This document shows, one piece after another, positions 1-8,650 of a DNA stretch of 64,000 bases. The stretch's first letter is position 1; the number at the start of each line of letters is the position of its first letter. Both the position numbers and the translations under genes were made by a program. This stretch comes from Bacteroidales bacterium UBA5281 (GTDB taxonomy: Bacteria; Bacteroidota; Bacteroidia; Bacteroidales; Lentimicrobiaceae): assembly GCA_002410555.1 (NCBI GenBank), contig DHSR01000032.1, positions 24,704-88,703 of the forward strand, in the 5' to 3' direction. The notes under the pieces were generated by a model. It was not told the origin of the DNA. It did no database searches and was given only the letters and a program-made list of their open reading frames with translations.

Positions 1-24
1 ACAGGCCCCAGGGCCTGTTTTTTA
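1..24 (+). terminator. Rho-independent terminator of an upstream gene
   Basis: An 8-bp stem (ACAGGCCC, 2-base loop, GGGCCTGT) at 1-18 is followed directly by a run of T. It would end a rightward transcript coming from outside the window. It touches the stop codon of the leftward permease gene at 22, so it may serve both converging genes. Confidence 0.7.
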
Positions 25-975
25 TTCAGGTATTACTTGATTTACCGGAATGCGTCTGGACTTTGGAGAAGCAAAACTAAGTTTTAAAATGGCTATCAGC
101 ATTACCGCTACACTGACCCACTGAACCAGACTCAGAATTTTGTCATTGAATAAATAATCAAAAACAATGGCTGATAATGGAAAGAACAATTCAAAGATGG
201 CTGAAAGCATGGCAGGAACCTTTTGAAGACCATAATAATAAAGAAAAATAGCTCCGGAACCCACCGTAAAGGAGATGATGAGGATAATTTTCCAGTTATC
301 CGGAGTAACTTGCTGAATCTGAGTCATATTTCCTGTAAAAGCAACAATCACAAGCATGATTAAAGATGTAAACCCATAACGGTAAAACGTAGCAGTAGAA
401 AAGGAAAGGTTATGCAAAACGCCCTTTCCAAGTACGGTGGCGCTTCCAAAGAAAAAGGCAGCTATCAGTGAATAACCGGCAGCCAAAGCCGTTTTTGAGC
501 CAGTATCAAAATCAGGTGTTTCCAACCCAAAGGTTAGAAAATAACCTGCGACAATTGCAAGGCCGGCCCAGAGAGCAAAATACCTGTTAAGTCTCTCTTT
601 TAAAATCAATGCAGCAAGTGATATGGCAAATACAGGCTGAAGCTTTTGCAGCAGCACCACTACAGACAAGTCATTGAAATCAACAAGAAAAAGTGCCTTT
701 ACAATAGCCATAGTACCTAAAGCCCCACCGGTAAGGGCGATAAGAAAAATAAACAGCAACTCGTGTTTGGTGAAAAATCTCAAATATCTGTATTCCCTAA
801 AAAGAAATACATTCATCATCAGAAAAGGAATAGCATGAATAACAAAAACTACAAATGTTATATTCAGATTATACAGACGAGGTGTAAGCACCACTCCATC
901 AAGTCCCCAAAGTGTTGCTGAAATGCAAATCGCCAGAGAACCAGCCAAATAAGACTTCACTTTCTTCGTCATCAT
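22..975 (-). CDS. DMT-superfamily (EamA) permease
   Basis: A 317-residue, very hydrophobic protein with about ten predicted membrane helices arranged as two tandem EamA halves (roughly residues 12-145 and 163-300), the usual size and layout of drug/metabolite transporters in the inner membrane. The second half carries the typical helix with LQKVPAMLSAIFELFFPLSA. The substrate cannot be told from sequence; relatives export amino acids, nucleotides or other small metabolites. Two adjacent ATGs at the start make the first residue uncertain by one codon. It stands alone, with its own -7 box 20 bases upstream. Confidence 0.85.
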   Translation of the reverse strand: MMTKKVKSYLAGSLAICISATLWGLDGVVLTPRLYNLNITFVVFVIHAIPFLMMNVFLFREYRYLRFFTKHELLFIFLIALTGGALGTMAIVKALFLVDFNDLSVVVLLQKLQPVFAISLAALILKERLNRYFALWAGLAIVAGYFLTFGLETPDFDTGSKTALAAGYSLIAAFFFGSATVLGKGVLHNLSFSTATFYRYGFTSLIMLVIVAFTGNMTQIQQVTPDNWKIILIISFTVGSGAIFLYYYGLQKVPAMLSAIFELFFPLSAIVFDYLFNDKILSLVQWVSVAVMLIAILKLSFASPKSRRIPVNQVIPE

Positions 976-994
976 ATGCTGCCCGATTTTTCGG

Positions 995-1002
995 CAAAAC
1001 TA
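995..1002 (-). promoter_or_regulatory. -7 box for the DMT permease gene
   Basis: On the minus strand this reads TAGTTTTG, a full match to the Bacteroidota housekeeping -7 element TAnnTTTG, 20 bases upstream of the start codon. No good TTTG -33 element was found at the usual distance. Confidence 0.5.
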
Positions 1003-1040
1003 AGCATATTCTGTCAATGATCAATTTATCATTGAGATGG

Positions 1041-1496
1041 TTATTTATTGAAAATCCGTTCAACTACGTCTTGTCTGTATTTAAAAATACGATCCAATCT
1101 TTTACGAACCATTCGACCCGCTAATAAATCGCCCAACCTGCCAAACGGCATCTCATAATTTACAATATCCGTCATCTCTGTCACTTCACCCATGTCTTTG
1201 AAGATATGCTGATGATGCCACAATTTGAATGGACCTTTTAACTGAGTATCCACAAAGATGTGCCGGTCATCCACATGGGCTATCTCAGTAACCCATTCTA
1301 CAGGAATTGATAACAATGGGCTGACCTTGTATTTAATAATCATGCCGGGGTAAATAGTTGTGGGTTTCAAAGGAAACTTAATGACAAAACCCATATCAGC
1401 CGGCGTAATAACTGAAAGGTTGGTGGGATCCGTAAAAAAAGACCAGACAATTTCCAGGTTGGCTTTGACCACCTGGTTGACTTCAAAAACAGGCAT
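1041..1496 (-). CDS. SRPBCC-fold (START-like) protein
   Basis: A 151-residue protein with the layout of a polyketide-cyclase/START-like fold: an N-terminal strand and helix (VNQVVKANLEIVWSFFTDPTNL), a middle run of beta strands, and a long C-terminal helix (residues about 118-148). Family members bind hydrophobic ligands in a cavity. The pattern, including DIVNYEMPFGRLGDLLAG, is close to the ligand-binding SRPBCC proteins often annotated as cell-division inhibitor SulA-like or cyclase-like. No catalytic residue is evident and the ligand is unknown. Single gene with its own -7 box. Confidence 0.75.
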   Translation of the reverse strand: MPVFEVNQVVKANLEIVWSFFTDPTNLSVITPADMGFVIKFPLKPTTIYPGMIIKYKVSPLLSIPVEWVTEIAHVDDRHIFVDTQLKGPFKLWHHQHIFKDMGEVTEMTDIVNYEMPFGRLGDLLAGRMVRKRLDRIFKYRQDVVERIFNK

Positions 1497-1540
1497 AAAA
1501 AAAGATTTAAAATGGATAAGAATATTAGAATGATAAACAT

Positions 1541-1548
1541 CAAAATTA
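1541..1548 (-). promoter_or_regulatory. -7 box for the SRPBCC gene
   Basis: The minus strand reads TAATTTTG, matching TAnnTTTG, 45 bases upstream of the start codon. It lies at the edge of a very AT-rich intergenic stretch (1497-1768). Confidence 0.4.
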
Positions 1549-1768
1549 AGATTAAGTTTACCAAATGAATTAATTTTTGTTTAATCATTTATATTTTTTT
1601 ATTAATACATATTTATTAATTTATATTCTATTTAATTGATATTAAACACTCTACATTTTTTCAATTTATTTTATGTTTAATTTTTTTTAATTTTAATTAA
1701 ACATTATTAGGTTTACCTTGGTTTATATTGACGTTAAAACTTTAAAACCAAACCAAAAAAACCTCAAC

Positions 1769-3493
1769 ATGAAAACCTTTAGACTTATTTTAAATGCGTT
1801 AATCATAGCGCTGCTGCTCAGTCCGGCAGTGGTATCAGCTCAGGCCCGCCTGCAGGTGATTCACAACTCGGCTGATGCCGCTGCAAGTGTGGTGGATGTA
1901 TGGCTCAATGATCAGTTGCTGATTGATGATTTTGCTTTCCGCACGGCTTCTCCTTTTATTGATGCCCCGGCAGGTGTTGATTTTGATGTGGTGATTCAAC
2001 CCGCCAACTCAACTGATACCACCAACGCCCTGGCACGCTTTACCTACAACCTCGCCGATGGCGAAACCTACGTTCTGGTTGCCAACGGCATTGTAGTTCC
2101 CACCGGATACAACCCGGCTACTCCTTTCGACATCTATGTATATGGTATGGGTAGAGAAACAGCAACCATGCCCGAAAATTCAGATGTACTTGTATTTCAT
2201 GGTTCTACAGATGCGCCCACTGTGGATATTGTTGAAGTTGGTGTTGGAGCAGGACTGCTTGTTGACAACCTTTCTTACAGCGATTTCGCCGGTTACCTTG
2301 AATTGCCTACAGCAGATTATGTACTGGCTGTGCGCGATGAAAGTGGTACGGTAACCGTTGCTACTTATGACGCTCCCCTGGCCACCCTGGGTCTTCAGGG
2401 TGCTGCCATGACCATTGTAGCTTCCGGTTTTCTGGATCCATCCATGAACAACAATGGCGAAGCATTTGGTCTTTTTGTGGCCCTGCCATCCGGCGGTGCG
2501 CTGGTTGAATTGCCTTTGCACACTCCCATGGCCCGCCTGCAGGTGATTCACAACTCGGCTGATGCCGCTGCAAGTGTGGTGGATGTATGGCTCAATGATC
2601 AGTTGCTGATTGATGATTTTGCTTTCCGCACGGCTTCTCCTTTTATTGATGCCCCGGCAGGTGTTGATTTTGATGTGGTGATTCAACCCGCCAACTCAAC
2701 TGATACCACCAACGCCCTGGCACGCTTTACCTATAACCTCGCCGATGGTGGGAAATACATACTCGTTGCCAATGGTATGGTGAGTGGTAGTGGATATGCT
2801 CCGGTAAAACCTTTTGACATCTATGTGTATGCTTCAGCAAGGGAAGAAGCCACACAGTCAACCAATACTGATGTACTTGTTTTCCACGGATCAACAGATG
2901 CACCGGTTATCGATGTGATTGAAGTATTATCAGGTGCCGGCACCATTGTCGACAATCTGGGTTACAGTGAATTTGCAGGTTATCTTGAATTGCCCACTGC
3001 CAATTATCAGCTAAACATCACTGATGAAACCGGAACGACTGTAGTAGCAACTTTCAATGCTCCATTGGCTGATTTGGGACTGGATGGACAAGCACTTACG
3101 TTGGTAGCTTCAGGTTTCCTTGATCCAGCTATGAACAGCAACGGAGCTGAATTCGGCCTCTTTGCCGTGCTGCCTGAAGGAGGTAATTTTGTTACCCTGG
3201 GCAACACCACCAATGTGGAATACAATATATTAAGCAGTGGTAGTCTGGTTGGCTATCCCAATCCGGCCAAAGACAATGTTAACATCAAATTCTCACTTAA
3301 TGACCCCGGTGAAGTTTATCTTTCCATACACAACATCGCTGGTCAAATGATATATCAGGAGAATATGGTTGGTGTTTCGTCAGGCACTCACAATAAACTT
3401 GTTCCTTTAAACAATCTGCCTTCCGGTTTATATTTTGTCAGTTTAGTTGCCGGAAACACTATTCAAACGACAAAACTTCAGGTCATTGAATAA
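1769..3493 (+). CDS. Secreted DUF4397-repeat protein with type IX (type A) sorting domain
   Basis: About 574 residues from the ATG at 1769, which gives a clean signal peptide (MKTFRLILNALIIALLLSPA...SAQ); an in-frame TTG further upstream would add 17 residues and spoil it. The mature protein is two large tandem repeats of about 229 residues, each made of two related half-repeats (VIHNSADAA... and VFHGSTDAP...), as in DUF4397 domains. The C-terminal 80 residues (YPNPAKDNVNIKF ... LPSGLYFVSLVAG) form a type A sorting signal for type IX secretion, so the protein should be exported and bound to the surface or released. The role is unknown; an extracellular beta-rich scaffold or adhesin is a guess. 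The starts of the two repeats are nearly identical at DNA level. Confidence 0.85.
   Translation: MKTFRLILNALIIALLLSPAVVSAQARLQVIHNSADAAASVVDVWLNDQLLIDDFAFRTASPFIDAPAGVDFDVVIQPANSTDTTNALARFTYNLADGETYVLVANGIVVPTGYNPATPFDIYVYGMGRETATMPENSDVLVFHGSTDAPTVDIVEVGVGAGLLVDNLSYSDFAGYLELPTADYVLAVRDESGTVTVATYDAPLATLGLQGAAMTIVASGFLDPSMNNNGEAFGLFVALPSGGALVELPLHTPMARLQVIHNSADAAASVVDVWLNDQLLIDDFAFRTASPFIDAPAGVDFDVVIQPANSTDTTNALARFTYNLADGGKYILVANGMVSGSGYAPVKPFDIYVYASAREEATQSTNTDVLVFHGSTDAPVIDVIEVLSGAGTIVDNLGYSEFAGYLELPTANYQLNITDETGTTVVATFNAPLADLGLDGQALTLVASGFLDPAMNSNGAEFGLFAVLPEGGNFVTLGNTTNVEYNILSSGSLVGYPNPAKDNVNIKFSLNDPGEVYLSIHNIAGQMIYQENMVGVSSGTHNKLVPLNNLPSGLYFVSLVAGNTIQTTKLQVIE
1844..2061 (+). repeat. 218-bp direct repeat, copy A
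   Basis: This matches 2531-2748 at an offset of 687 bp with one mismatch seen by eye (C at 2047, T at 2734). It covers the first half of DUF4397 repeat 1. Identity drops sharply just after 2061. Confidence 0.9.
2531..2748 (+). repeat. 218-bp direct repeat, copy B
   Basis: Second copy of 1844-2061, one mismatch. The following 430 bp, though encoding a homologous domain, is clearly diverged from the equivalent part of copy A. Confidence 0.9.
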
Positions 3494-3519
3494 GGTGGTT
3501 TGATTTCCTGTTGAATGCC

Positions 3520-3555
3520 CGTGGCTGTCTCTTTTGAGGCAGCCACGTTTTTTTT
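3520..3555 (+). terminator. Rho-independent terminator of the DUF4397 gene
   Basis: A 12-bp stem (CGTGGCTGTCTC paired with GAGGCAGCCACG, one G-T pair), a TTTT loop, then eight T. It lies 27 bases after the stop codon. Confidence 0.85.
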
Positions 3556-3617
3556 GAGTTACATTTTAACAAAATGGTGATAAATGATTGTAACTTTACA
3601 CTTAAATAATCAGCAAG

Positions 3618-5501
3618 ATGCGCACCGGATTATTTTACCTGCCTTTTATCTTAGCCGGATTGTTCCTTTGGCCCGACAGCCTGGCAGGTCAGGCACCACT
3701 ACAGGCTCCCGACAAAGCCCTGAATTATTTCTTTGATAACTTTGAGCATGCTCCGGCATTTATAAATTCCATTTTGCCATGGACTATTATAGATGAAGAC
3801 GGATCGCCAACCTGGGGTATTGAAGGAACAAAATTTCCCTTGCAGTATACGCCCATGTCATTTATTGTATTTTGTCCTGATTCCACCATACCTGCCTTAA
3901 CAGATACCACTTTCAGAGCCTATTCGGGCAAGAAATATGCTGCCTGTTTTGCAGCAACCGATCCTCCCAACAGCGATTGGCTCATCTCACCGCTTTTGCA
4001 TGCAGAAAATCAAAGTCAATGTTCTTTTTACATCCGTTCATTTGCCAGTCAATTTGGATTGGAACGTTATCGGGTAGGTGTTTCCACCACCGACCCCTCC
4101 CCTTCCAGCTTTACTTTTCTTACCGGAGAAAATTACCTCACAGCACCCGCCGGAGTATGGACCAAAAAGAAGTTTGACCTGAGCACTTATGATGGTCAGG
4201 ATATTTACGTTGGTATTCAATGCGTTTCGGACAACTCATTTATTCTAATGATTGATGATTTTGAATTTAGCACAGCCATGCCTGAAGTTTGCAATGTTAC
4301 CGGTATGGTAACTGATGCGGTTACCGGATTACCGGTTGAGGGAGCGGCTGTTTCGGCCAGGGGCAAAACAACCTTTACAGATATAAATGGCAATTACCTG
4401 CTTGAAAATGTATCCGTTGTTGGCATAGTTGCCAATTTTGAAGCAGATACAACTTTTGGATCCACTCCGCTTACGGTTCAGTTTACCGATAAGTCAGATT
4501 TCAATCTGATACAATTGGTATGTTCTGCCGATAGTTACATCAATTACGTTAATGAACAGGTAAATGTAATTCCCGGTGGAAATATACAGCTCAACATATC
4601 CCTGTCGCCGGTATTGCTGGAAGGGGAAATGCGTTTTGTTTTAAACTGGAGTGACAAACCCTACGATCTGGATTCACATTTAAACACTCCCGTCATAGGA
4701 GGTGAGGCACACCATGTTTATTACAACAATCCAGGCAGTAGCAGCAGCATACCTTATGCAGCTCTTGATCATGACGTTACCCAGGGGTTTGGCCCTGAAA
4801 CAACCACCATTTATCAACTGGAACCAGGCACTTACCAGTATTACATTCAGAATTTTTCTCAAACGCCGGCCATTACCGAATCTCAGGCCATATTACAGAT
4901 TTATAATCAGCATGGATTGGTAAAAACGGTTTATGCCCCTGAAACAGGTGCCGGGAACTACTGGTATGTGTGTGATGTAGATGGCTCTACAGGTCAGATC
5001 ATCACAAAAAACATCATACAGGGAACGGCTCCGGGAGAACGCACTTTTAAGAGAGATCAATCGCCAAAGAATACTCCTGTACCCGAATCCCGTGAATGGC
5101 TGTGGGATTTTGGTGATGGCAATGTTTCCACCCTGCCCAATCCTTCACATACCTATATAAATAAAGGAAAATATACAGTCTCACTCAGGGTAAACGATGG
5201 CATCAGGATGGCAACAGAAACCAAGACAGATTATATCGAAGTGGGTTCGGTAGGCCTTTCTGAAATTCAGGAAAATCGAATATCGGTAGCCCCCGTACCG
5301 GCATCTGAATATGTTACCGTTGAATCGCCACTTGCAATATTAAAATACGAATTAGTTTGTCCTTCAGGAGCGATATTGATGAGTTCGGAGCCAAATACAC
5401 CTTCCGTTCAGATCAATATCCGTAACCTAAAAAGTGGATTTTATTTATTGAGACTTCAAACACCCGAAGGAATTGCGGTTAAAAAGATGGTGAAACAGTG
5501 A
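3618..5501 (+). CDS. Secreted multidomain protein (cleaved-adhesin, regulatory-like, YfaP-like, split PKD, type IX sorting)
   Basis: 627 residues. Signal peptide at 1-25. Residues about 34-220 resemble the cleaved-adhesin/choice-of-anchor J fold (SDWLISPLL, then IDDFEF). Residues 226-332 are a carboxypeptidase-regulatory-like beta sandwich (GMVTDAVTGLPVEGAAV...TDINGNYLL). Residues about 335-465 look like a DUF2135/YfaP domain (RFVLNWSDKPYDLDSHL). Residues 490-542 are the second part of a PKD domain (EWLWDFGDGN), and a type A sorting signal ends the protein. The first PKD strands (ANFEADTTFGSTPLTVQFTD) sit instead at residues 272-291, inside the regulatory-like domain. Probably a cell-surface or secreted protein; function unknown. 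Confidence 0.8.
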   Translation: MRTGLFYLPFILAGLFLWPDSLAGQAPLQAPDKALNYFFDNFEHAPAFINSILPWTIIDEDGSPTWGIEGTKFPLQYTPMSFIVFCPDSTIPALTDTTFRAYSGKKYAACFAATDPPNSDWLISPLLHAENQSQCSFYIRSFASQFGLERYRVGVSTTDPSPSSFTFLTGENYLTAPAGVWTKKKFDLSTYDGQDIYVGIQCVSDNSFILMIDDFEFSTAMPEVCNVTGMVTDAVTGLPVEGAAVSARGKTTFTDINGNYLLENVSVVGIVANFEADTTFGSTPLTVQFTDKSDFNLIQLVCSADSYINYVNEQVNVIPGGNIQLNISLSPVLLEGEMRFVLNWSDKPYDLDSHLNTPVIGGEAHHVYYNNPGSSSSIPYAALDHDVTQGFGPETTTIYQLEPGTYQYYIQNFSQTPAITESQAILQIYNQHGLVKTVYAPETGAGNYWYVCDVDGSTGQIITKNIIQGTAPGERTFKRDQSPKNTPVPESREWLWDFGDGNVSTLPNPSHTYINKGKYTVSLRVNDGIRMATETKTDYIEVGSVGLSEIQENRISVAPVPASEYVTVESPLAILKYELVCPSGAILMSSEPNTPSVQINIRNLKSGFYLLRLQTPEGIAVKKMVKQ

Positions 5502-5664
5502 ATTAACTGATGGCAGGCCAGCGTGCCGGAAGATCGGTTGTAATGGAATTTCATCATCTTTGTTCCTCTATCAATTCCGTTGACGACCTTTGATTCTTTA
5601 TGCATGACTGATACAGTTTTACCAGAAAAATCAGAGTGTGAGCATAACTTTTAGATGGCTGAAG

Positions 5665-6186
5665 TCAGAATATTTCCCTCACCTCTGTCTTAAGGTATTC
5701 CATGGCCTTATAAACAGTTGACACCTCCCCTTCCATCTCTTTATGCAGGATAATTTGAGCCAGATCGGTCGCTGAGGCTTCGGAGGTAAGTTCGTCGGCA
5801 GAAGCATTTACCAATGAAATGATACGCTCACGAGCATTTTTTATCAATTCCCAGGCATTGGATGAAATATACAATTGCTGAGAAAGATTATGATCAAATT
5901 CCTGGCGAATATTTTCGACCATTTTTTGTTGGGCCTTACGGGCATCATCGCTGGCTTGTATATTCCTCATTATTAATTGAGATGGGGTTATACGTTCAAG
6001 CAACAGTATCATACGTTCATAGGCCTGAAATCTTAACGGATTGGCCAGGCGCATGCGTTCTAATTTCAGTTGTTGAGCGCTCTGTGCATCTTCACGAATA
6101 AGATACTGACGCAACAGGTAAAACACTGCCAGAGCCAGCATAAGTCCGGGTACAGTTACCAGAATAAAATCACGAATTACTTCCAT
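5665..6186 (-). CDS. Membrane-anchored coiled-coil protein of unknown function (DUF7935-like)
   Basis: 173 residues. One membrane helix at residues 7-26 (ILVTVPGLMLALAVFYLLRQ) is followed by a charged, mainly helical region. The segment RFQAYERMILLLERITPSQL and the later QQLYISSNAWELIKNARERII match, from memory, a small family found throughout Bacteroidota (DUF7935). The protein would be tethered to the inner membrane with its bulk in the cytoplasm. No catalytic motif is visible. It is divergent from the aminotransferase gene, with a 138-bp gap to that gene's start. Confidence 0.7.
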   Translation of the reverse strand: MEVIRDFILVTVPGLMLALAVFYLLRQYLIREDAQSAQQLKLERMRLANPLRFQAYERMILLLERITPSQLIMRNIQASDDARKAQQKMVENIRQEFDHNLSQQLYISSNAWELIKNARERIISLVNASADELTSEASATDLAQIILHKEMEGEVSTVYKAMEYLKTEVREIF

Positions 6187-6253
6187 TTTAGCTTTTAAGT
6201 TTTTAATTCTGGCAAAGGTCAGAAATATAAATCACTTTTTATCGGCAAAAAGC

Positions 6254-6285
6254 TTGTTTGCTCAATTTTAATTTCACTACATTTG
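6254..6285 (+). promoter_or_regulatory. Promoter of the aminotransferase gene
   Basis: TACATTTG at 6278-6285 matches the -7 element TAnnTTTG. A TTG at 6254-6256 lies 21 bases upstream, as expected for a -33 element. The transcript would start near 6290, 35 bases before the ATG at 6325. Confidence 0.6.
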
Positions 6286-6324
6286 CTACATCTCCAACAA
6301 TATTCACATTTACATACAAAAGAT

Positions 6325-7527
6325 ATGATAACTTTATCGGAACGCATTGGCCGTCTGGCTGAATCGGAAACCCTGGCCATGACCAGACGCAGCCGGGAAC
6401 TGAATGAACAAGGGCACCATGTCATCAATTTAAGTATTGGCCAGCCCGATTTTTTCACCCCCGATTATATAAAGGCTGCTGCAAAAAAGGCCATAGATGA
6501 GAACTTCACCTTCTATTCTCCGGTAAGTGGCTATCCGGAGCTGCGCAAATCCATTTGTCATAAATTAAAGCGCGACAACAATCTGGATTATACCCCGGAC
6601 CAGATTGTAGTTTCAACCGGAGCCAAACAGTCGCTTACAAACATCATACTTAGTGTGGTAAACCCAGGTGACGAAGTCCTGGTTCCGGCGCCTTACTGGG
6701 TTTCTTACCGCGAAATAATCAAATTGGCTGAAGGCACGATGATCAATATCAATGCAGGTGTAGAAACCGATTTTAAGATTACGCCACAACAATTGCAACA
6801 GGCAATTACCTCTAAGACCAAAGCATTTATTTTTAGCAGTCCGTGCAACCCAACCGGGTCGGTGTACACTCGGGATGAACTCCACGCACTGGCTCAGGTA
6901 TTTAGTCAGTATCCGCAGATTTCTATTGTTTCGGACGAAATTTATGAATTGATCAATTTTGAGGGCAGGCATCTCTCTATTGCCTCTTTTCCGGAGATTA
7001 AAGAGCAGGTTATTGTAGTAAATGGCGTTTCCAAAGGTTTTGCCATGACTGGCTGGAGACTGGGTTACTGTGCAGCAACCCGTGAAATAGCAGCAGCCTG
7101 CGATAAAATTCAGGGTCAGGTGACTTCCGGAACGTGCAGCATATCTCAACAAGCTGCTATTGCTGCGGTTATGAGCGATCCGGCACATTCAGCAGAGGTT
7201 AAAAGCATGGTAGATACATTTAAAACGCGTCGCGATTTAATGCTGAGCCTGATGGCTGACATTCCGGGATTACGAACAAACATACCACAGGGTGCCTTTT
7301 ATATCTTTCCGGATGTAACCGAATATTATGGAAAAACCACCGGCGATTTAATCATAAATAATGGCACTGATTTATGCAATTATTTACTCGATTATGCGCA
7401 CATTGCGCTGGTTTCGGGAGAAGCCTTTGGCAATCCGGATTGCATCCGCATTTCTTACGCTACTTCAAACGAGGCGCTGATCGAAGCCGGCCAAAGGATG
7501 AAAAAAGCACTCGGAGAACTGAAATAA
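6325..7527 (+). CDS. aspC: Class I pyridoxal-phosphate aminotransferase (aspartate aminotransferase type)
   Basis: 400 residues from the ATG at 6325; an upstream in-frame TTG overlaps the -7 box and is unlikely. This is a fold-type I enzyme moving amino groups between amino acids and 2-oxo acids in the cytoplasm. The cofactor lysine is K237 in NGVSKGFAMTGWRLG. Other hallmarks are SIGQPDFFTPD near the start, the substrate-site SPCNPTGSVY, the SDEIYELI aspartate that pairs with the pyridine nitrogen, and the carboxylate-binding arginine in DCIRISYA. It most resembles the subgroup Ib aspartate/prephenate aminotransferases; the exact substrate is not settled by sequence. Confidence 0.9.
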   Translation: MITLSERIGRLAESETLAMTRRSRELNEQGHHVINLSIGQPDFFTPDYIKAAAKKAIDENFTFYSPVSGYPELRKSICHKLKRDNNLDYTPDQIVVSTGAKQSLTNIILSVVNPGDEVLVPAPYWVSYREIIKLAEGTMININAGVETDFKITPQQLQQAITSKTKAFIFSSPCNPTGSVYTRDELHALAQVFSQYPQISIVSDEIYELINFEGRHLSIASFPEIKEQVIVVNGVSKGFAMTGWRLGYCAATREIAAACDKIQGQVTSGTCSISQQAAIAAVMSDPAHSAEVKSMVDTFKTRRDLMLSLMADIPGLRTNIPQGAFYIFPDVTEYYGKTTGDLIINNGTDLCNYLLDYAHIALVSGEAFGNPDCIRISYATSNEALIEAGQRMKKALGELK

Positions 7528-7602
7528 AGTCCATTTAATAAAACCACAACGCAATGATGAGATTTTAACAGGTCTTAAAAAAAGATAGTGGGTAAACTTT
7601 GC

Positions 7603-7610
7603 TATCTTTG
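7603..7610 (+). promoter_or_regulatory. -7 box for the nucleotide-sugar operon
   Basis: TATCTTTG is a full match to TAnnTTTG, 44 bases upstream of the wbpB start. No clear -33 element is seen. Confidence 0.55.
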
Positions 7611-7653
7611 CGCTTGCAAAAATTACAGATACTTTTAACTTCAATTATTTAAA

Positions 7654-8613
7654 ATGAACCAAATGCGCCCTTATCATTTCGCGCTCATTGGTGCCGCCGG
7701 ATATATTGCTCCCAGGCATATGAAAGCCATAAAAGACACCAATAATTTATTGATTACCGCCCTTGATAAAAACGACAGTGTAGGTATAATCGACAGCTAT
7801 TTCCCCAATGCAGACTTTTTTACCGAACCGGAACGCTTTGACCGGCACCTGGATAAATTGCGACGGGCAGGATTACATAAGATAGATTATGTTTCCATCT
7901 GTTCGCCCAACTATTTGCATGATGCCCACATCAGGCTGGCTTTACGCAATGATGCACATGCCATTTGTGAAAAGCCCATAGTGCTAAACCCATGGAATGT
8001 AGATGCGCTGAGTGAAATTGAAACGGAAACAGGCAAAAACATTTACACCATTCTGCAACTCCGGTTACATCCCTCCATTATTGCGCTCAAAGAAAGAATA
8101 GATGCATCACCTCCGGACAAAATCTTCGATATAGATCTGAGTTATATTACCTGCCGGGGAAACTGGTATTTCATCTCCTGGAAGGGCAATGTGGCTGAGT
8201 CGGGAGGAGTAGCTACGAATATTGGCGTACATTTTTTCGATATGCTATCCTGGATTTTTGGGAAGGTACAGAAAAACACAGTACACATACTTGAGCCTGA
8301 CCGCGCAGCCGGATTTCTGCAACTCGAAAAAGCAAGGGTCAGGTGGTTGCTTAGCATAAATGAGAACTCGTTGCCTGCCAGAATTAGGGCATCGGGTAAC
8401 CGTACATACCGGTCTCTTACCATAGAGGGCGAAGATTTTGAGTTTAGCGATGGTTTCACCGATTTGCATACTCTTTCTTATCAGGACATCCTCAATGGTG
8501 GAGGTTTTGGCCTGGCAGATGCCCGAAGCAGTATTGAAACGGTTCACTTTATCCGGAATGCCCAGCCCATAGGCCTTACCGGCGAATACCACCCTATGGC
8601 AGGAATAAAATAA
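7654..8613 (+). CDS. wbpB: UDP-N-acetylglucosaminuronate 3-dehydrogenase, WbpB/WlbA type
   Basis: 319 residues, Gfo/Idh/MocA family. The N-terminal NAD-binding fold begins FALIGAAGYIAPRHMKAIKD, which I recognise as the WbpB/WlbA signature rather than a generic oxidoreductase. SICSPNYLHDAHI and the catalytic-lysine motif ICEKPI follow. Known members oxidise the 3-hydroxyl of UDP-GlcNAc-uronate, starting the route to 2,3-diacetamido-2,3-dideoxy uronic acids of O-antigens or capsules. The next gene encodes the 6-dehydrogenase that would make its substrate. The aminotransferase and acetyltransferase steps (WbpE, WbpD) are not in the window, so they are either elsewhere or absent. Confidence 0.85.
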   Translation: MNQMRPYHFALIGAAGYIAPRHMKAIKDTNNLLITALDKNDSVGIIDSYFPNADFFTEPERFDRHLDKLRRAGLHKIDYVSICSPNYLHDAHIRLALRNDAHAICEKPIVLNPWNVDALSEIETETGKNIYTILQLRLHPSIIALKERIDASPPDKIFDIDLSYITCRGNWYFISWKGNVAESGGVATNIGVHFFDMLSWIFGKVQKNTVHILEPDRAAGFLQLEKARVRWLLSINENSLPARIRASGNRTYRSLTIEGEDFEFSDGFTDLHTLSYQDILNGGGFGLADARSSIETVHFIRNAQPIGLTGEYHPMAGIK

Positions 8614-8650
8614 TTCTTTTCATTGAATCATACATCAATAAAATCATTAC

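Noticed and set aside
1497..1768. Very AT-rich stretch that might suggest an origin or transferred DNA
   Set aside because: No DnaA-box clusters, no repeats, no dnaA or parAB nearby; it reads as a plain promoter-bearing gap.
6613..7188. Long open frame on the minus strand opposite the aminotransferase gene
   Set aside because: It lies wholly inside a well-supported gene, its translation has no recognisable family and it lacks a promoter or ribosome site.
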